This document shows positions 6,901 through 7,507 of a stretch of DNA of 7,507 bases, piece after piece. Every line of letters begins with the position of its first letter. The stretch's first letter is position 1. Both the position numbers and the translations under genes were made by a program. This stretch comes from JAJZMA01 sp021850405. Lineage in GTDB: Bacteria > Chloroflexota > Dormibacteria > Aeolococcales > Aeolococcaceae. The stretch spans positions 1 through 7,507 of the forward strand of contig DAHXLU010000095.1 in the NCBI GenBank assembly GCA_027365835.1, written 5' to 3'. Under the pieces are notes generated by a model. That model saw only the letters and a program-made list of their open reading frames with translations, made no database searches and had not been told where the DNA came from.

Positions 6901-7507
6901 CTCCAGGGCAGCTGCTGCCTGAACCTCCAGCTCAGCAATCTTCGGCGCCACCTCTCCCAGCCACCCTGCCAGCCTCTCTACCTCCTGGTCGCCCATATCC
7001 AGTCGCCTCGCGGCAGCATCCCGTTGCGCCCGAAGACCACGTACTCCCGCAGCCTCCTCCACCAGGGCGCGCCGCTGGAGTGGGCTGGCGTGGATGATTG
7101 AGTCCACATCATTCTGGGCTACGACTGCATATCCGCTCTGCCGGAGCCCAGTAGACTCCAGCAGCTGGTCCATATCCCGCAGCCGTGCGGCACGGCCATT
7201 TATGCGGTAGTAGCTGGGCTCACCCCGCACCACCCTCCGCGAGATCAGCAGGTCCTCCTTACCCCTGGCAGCGGTCTCTCCACCCTCAAACTCAATCTCA
7301 ACTGAGGCAAAACCCATTCCCGGCCGGCCCTTGCCACCAGAAAAAATCACCTCATCCATGCGTGAGCCACGCAACTCACGGGCGCGTGTCTCCCCCAGCA
7401 CCCACCTGACTGCATCCACGATGTTGCTCTTTCCACTACCGTTCGGCCCGACAATTGCGGTCATGCCTGGCACAAAGTCAATCTCGGTCCTGCGGGAAAA
7501 AGTCTTA
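3952..7507 (-). CDS. smc: Chromosome partition protein SMC (5'-partial)
   Basis: SMC is the ATPase of the bacterial Smc-ScpAB condensin, which loads near origins and extrudes DNA loops to keep daughter chromosomes apart. The frame is open to the window edge: codons before the GTG at 7473 read KTFSRRTEIDF, matching the usual N-terminus, so the true start is about 10 codons outside and the 7473 GTG is internal. Along the gene: Walker A GPNGSGKS (7449-7426), the Q-loop glutamine in VVAQNDVD (7116-7114), conserved RRALVEEAAG, first coiled coil (about 7026-6004), hinge (about 5985-5548), second coiled coil (about 5541-4474), C-terminal head with signature LSGGE (4258-4244), Walker B FYLFDEVDAALDEAN (4185-4141) and the closing VVTHNQ segment. 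About 1,184 residues are visible, a normal length for the family. All ATPase motifs look intact. The hinge is poorly conserved and ends GITRG where most SMCs have a GG pair. The stop TGA is at 3954-3952, shortly before ftsY. Confidence 0.97.
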   Translation of the reverse strand, partial: KTFSRRTEIDFVPGMTAIVGPNGSGKSNIVDAVRWVLGETRARELRGSRMDEVIFSGGKGRPGMGFASVEIEFEGGETAARGKEDLLISRRVVRGEPSYYRINGRAARLRDMDQLLESTGLRQSGYAVVAQNDVDSIIHASPLQRRALVEEAAGVRGLRAQRDAAARRLDMGDQEVERLAGWLGEVAPKIAELEVQAAAALEQREIASRLAELRGSLAREQWRSCMGELRRARQRLQRASEQLTRVEEQKLQCESRRQAATEQIAQCQAVIEGMRLQVEEASVTVASRQGDAVRVMEQVSALVAQTAIVADELSAMEHGVLQREEALVRIAAEQAELDERIRSGEVAHREQSDASTQARTLASHAGGELARARQRMQEVEMELAEARVRQTTQEAAIAERKQRIGDLLEEEARSAADLQTKRVAGEELEARASASWARVEELRSAADAAGQEMQELIVRAGDLEARWASAQQTLAEQQAVVYSLAGRLGALDQDMDEGRRSQFQESGVTSRLFQLITVLPGVPIQVIEAVMEQWAQAWVLEQPEQAACLPPSATLRERFVFLKSDNGMGAAREPLLAGPGSGSNAVEDSLPGLCLRNFVSGGEALDELLDLMFGTSFLVATPDEAGLVVAGGGTAVLPDGEVWSSVGITRGPLQESALSLRASLAHEEELLARATEHASRLGSTVAELSAAMGACREEMRRLDLATRDAAAEARADREAADTAVRAIRELEESIARCGRVRSDLETSEQTVLLELEAARLAARACGELHESAAAELLEVETRAAAQTEQARSLEQTAHALLEDLARWKTARAELARRMEAELEAQSRSDARREQLLVRLCSLELEACGALLRSDIVKDAVRGADEQLGRAREMAREAEAPLAALQEALEAVDADYRELAVVVARAGDEKQSCEELVAVLSARAQELADTSQAADVEEEFDPATLSRVEREISQLERKIDGLGPVNALAPEQLSLERERCASSQNRFEDLSTAISYLRSLAAQLDEAMEQRFDMVFGQVSQNFSELFSELFPGGTAHLELEGAAALSVVAGGDEAGVPGSQGVLLRGVEVVVQPAGKREHPLVQLSGGERTLTALALVFALQRVTPSPFYLFDEVDAALDEANVGRLARLLGRLAKEQQLIVVTHNQLTMAVADALYGISMDSSGTSNIVSMRLTGSGYKPAVAS

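Noticed and set aside
7471..7473. GTG as the smc start codon
   Set aside because: The frame stays open to the window edge and the 11 upstream codons encode the conserved SMC N-terminus, so the GTG is the internal Val of FVPGM.

Overview
The window is GC-rich bacterial chromosome (about 60% G+C by eye) with four protein-coding genes and no recognisable RNA gene, mobile element, CRISPR array or prophage gene. The right-hand 60% (minus strand) is a housekeeping block, smc followed directly by ftsY. This order is known from Firmicutes, Actinomycetota and Chloroflexota. The two plus-strand genes on the left point the same way without settling it: one resembles secreted two-part hypothetical proteins I associate with Actinomycetota and Chloroflexota, and the other carries a C-terminal domain I associate with Clostridia. 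I would place the source among Gram-positive or Chloroflexota-like bacteria and cannot be more exact.

Layout. Positions 1-125 hold no convincing gene. Positions 126-1181 (+) encode a 351-residue, cysteine- and proline-rich protein of two halves joined by a proline linker; it looks secreted but shows no signal peptide, so its N-terminus may be mis-called or lost. Positions 1182-1534 are non-coding, with several small inverted repeats and an 8-G run. Positions 1535-2908 (+) encode a seven-helix membrane protein whose C-terminal ~180 residues are a conserved domain of unknown function running from KPVIYLYP to EWGG, predicted to lie outside the membrane. A 48-bp convergent gap follows. Positions 2957-3907 (-) are ftsY, with the start re-called at an ATG behind a good Shine-Dalgarno. 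Positions 3952-7507 (-) are smc, which runs off the right edge and lacks only its first ~10 codons.

SMC (chromosome organisation and segregation) and FtsY (the SRP receptor that delivers nascent membrane proteins) are probably co-transcribed; the pairing is an old operon arrangement rather than a shared pathway. The two plus-strand genes both appear to concern the cell envelope, but a 353-bp gap separates them and nothing in the sequence proves they work together. I found no new multi-gene system. The most unusual items are the 7-TM plus KPVIYLYP fusion, a possible leader-ORF/GTGA start arrangement on that gene, the apparently headless first gene, and unusual residues in the SMC hinge and the FtsY GTPase motifs.
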